Shown in pieces: positions 5,031 through 5,125 of a stretch of 5,125 nucleotides of DNA. This stretch comes from W1P20-047 sp045118335 (GTDB lineage Bacteria; Actinomycetota; Coriobacteriia; Coriobacteriales; Eggerthellaceae): NCBI GenBank assembly GCA_045118335.1, contig JBGUXY010000019.1, forward strand, positions 1 through 5,125. Direction: 5' to 3'. Within the stretch, counting starts at the first letter, position 1, and every line of letters begins with the position of its first letter. A model generated the notes under the pieces. The model did no database searches and was not told where the DNA came from. It saw only the letters and a program-made list of their open reading frames with translations. The position numbers and the translations under genes were made by a program.

Positions 5031-5125
5031 CACCGCAGAATCAACCGGCCAATCAGCGGAGAGAACGGAACCGAACAACCCGGGACATCGTCCATGTTTC
5101 TCCCCTGCTGTTTGCTCATGGTTTC

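Larger units (their letters stand above)
4932..5125. other. Non-coding tail after the methyltransferase gene
   Basis: Apart from the 30-bp repeat pair this region holds no supported gene. No hairpin followed by a T-run is seen, so the methyltransferase terminator is not identified. A minus-strand frame starting at 5095 with GGGGAG ahead of its ATG reads through both repeats to 4907, but it overlaps the end of the methyltransferase gene and is probably not real. Confidence 0.5.

Noticed and set aside
4907..5119. Minus-strand small gene (70 codons, or 62 from the ATG at 5095)
   Set aside because: A GGGGAG precedes the inner ATG, but the frame overlaps the end of the methyltransferase gene and runs through both non-coding 30-bp repeats in different phases. 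The Arg-rich product shows no motif.

Overview
The window has moderately high GC and reads like a gut-type high-GC Gram-positive. The Coriobacteriia (Eggerthellaceae and relatives) are my best guess. The reasons are a Gram-positive-style lipoprotein with a clean lipobox, GC-rich third positions, a DUF4143-type AAA ATPase, and a zinc MtaA/URO-D-like methyltransferase of a kind common in anaerobic methyl-group and demethylation metabolism. This assignment is inference, because no rRNA or other marker gene is present.

Layout: (1) Bases 1-695, minus strand: the N-terminal 231 residues of a secreted lipoprotein built from a duplicated module. It runs off the left edge. (2) Bases 696-2088: about 1.4 kb with no convincing intact gene. 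It holds the lipoprotein leader, an 11-bp tandem duplication, a 12-bp palindrome, a possible 39-codon minus-strand reading frame with a textbook Shine-Dalgarno and a hairpin just upstream, fragments of longer open frames that look decayed, a perfect 10-bp stem-loop, and a three-copy repeat of 33-bp period just before the next gene. (3) Bases 2089-3423, plus: a complete AAA_14/DUF4143 ATPase with a C-terminal PD-(D/E)XK-like domain. (4) Bases 3424-3797: a non-coding spacer with a plausible promoter. (5) Bases 3798-4931, plus: a complete cobamide-dependent-type methyltransferase of the URO-D/MtaA family with all three predicted zinc ligands. (6) Bases 4932-5125: a non-coding tail carrying two near-identical 30-bp direct repeats.

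The three genes do not form an evident pathway. The lipoprotein diverges from the ATPase, and the ATPase and methyltransferase are codirectional but separated by 374 bp with an apparent promoter between them, so each is probably its own transcription unit. The ATPase with its upstream repeats looks like a self-contained accessory unit next to a decayed stretch. The methyltransferase presumably works with a corrinoid protein encoded elsewhere. The most distinctive signals are the 33-bp-period repeats before the ATPase, the structured leader with a perfect Shine-Dalgarno at 1457-1504, and the 30-bp repeat pair after the methyltransferase.
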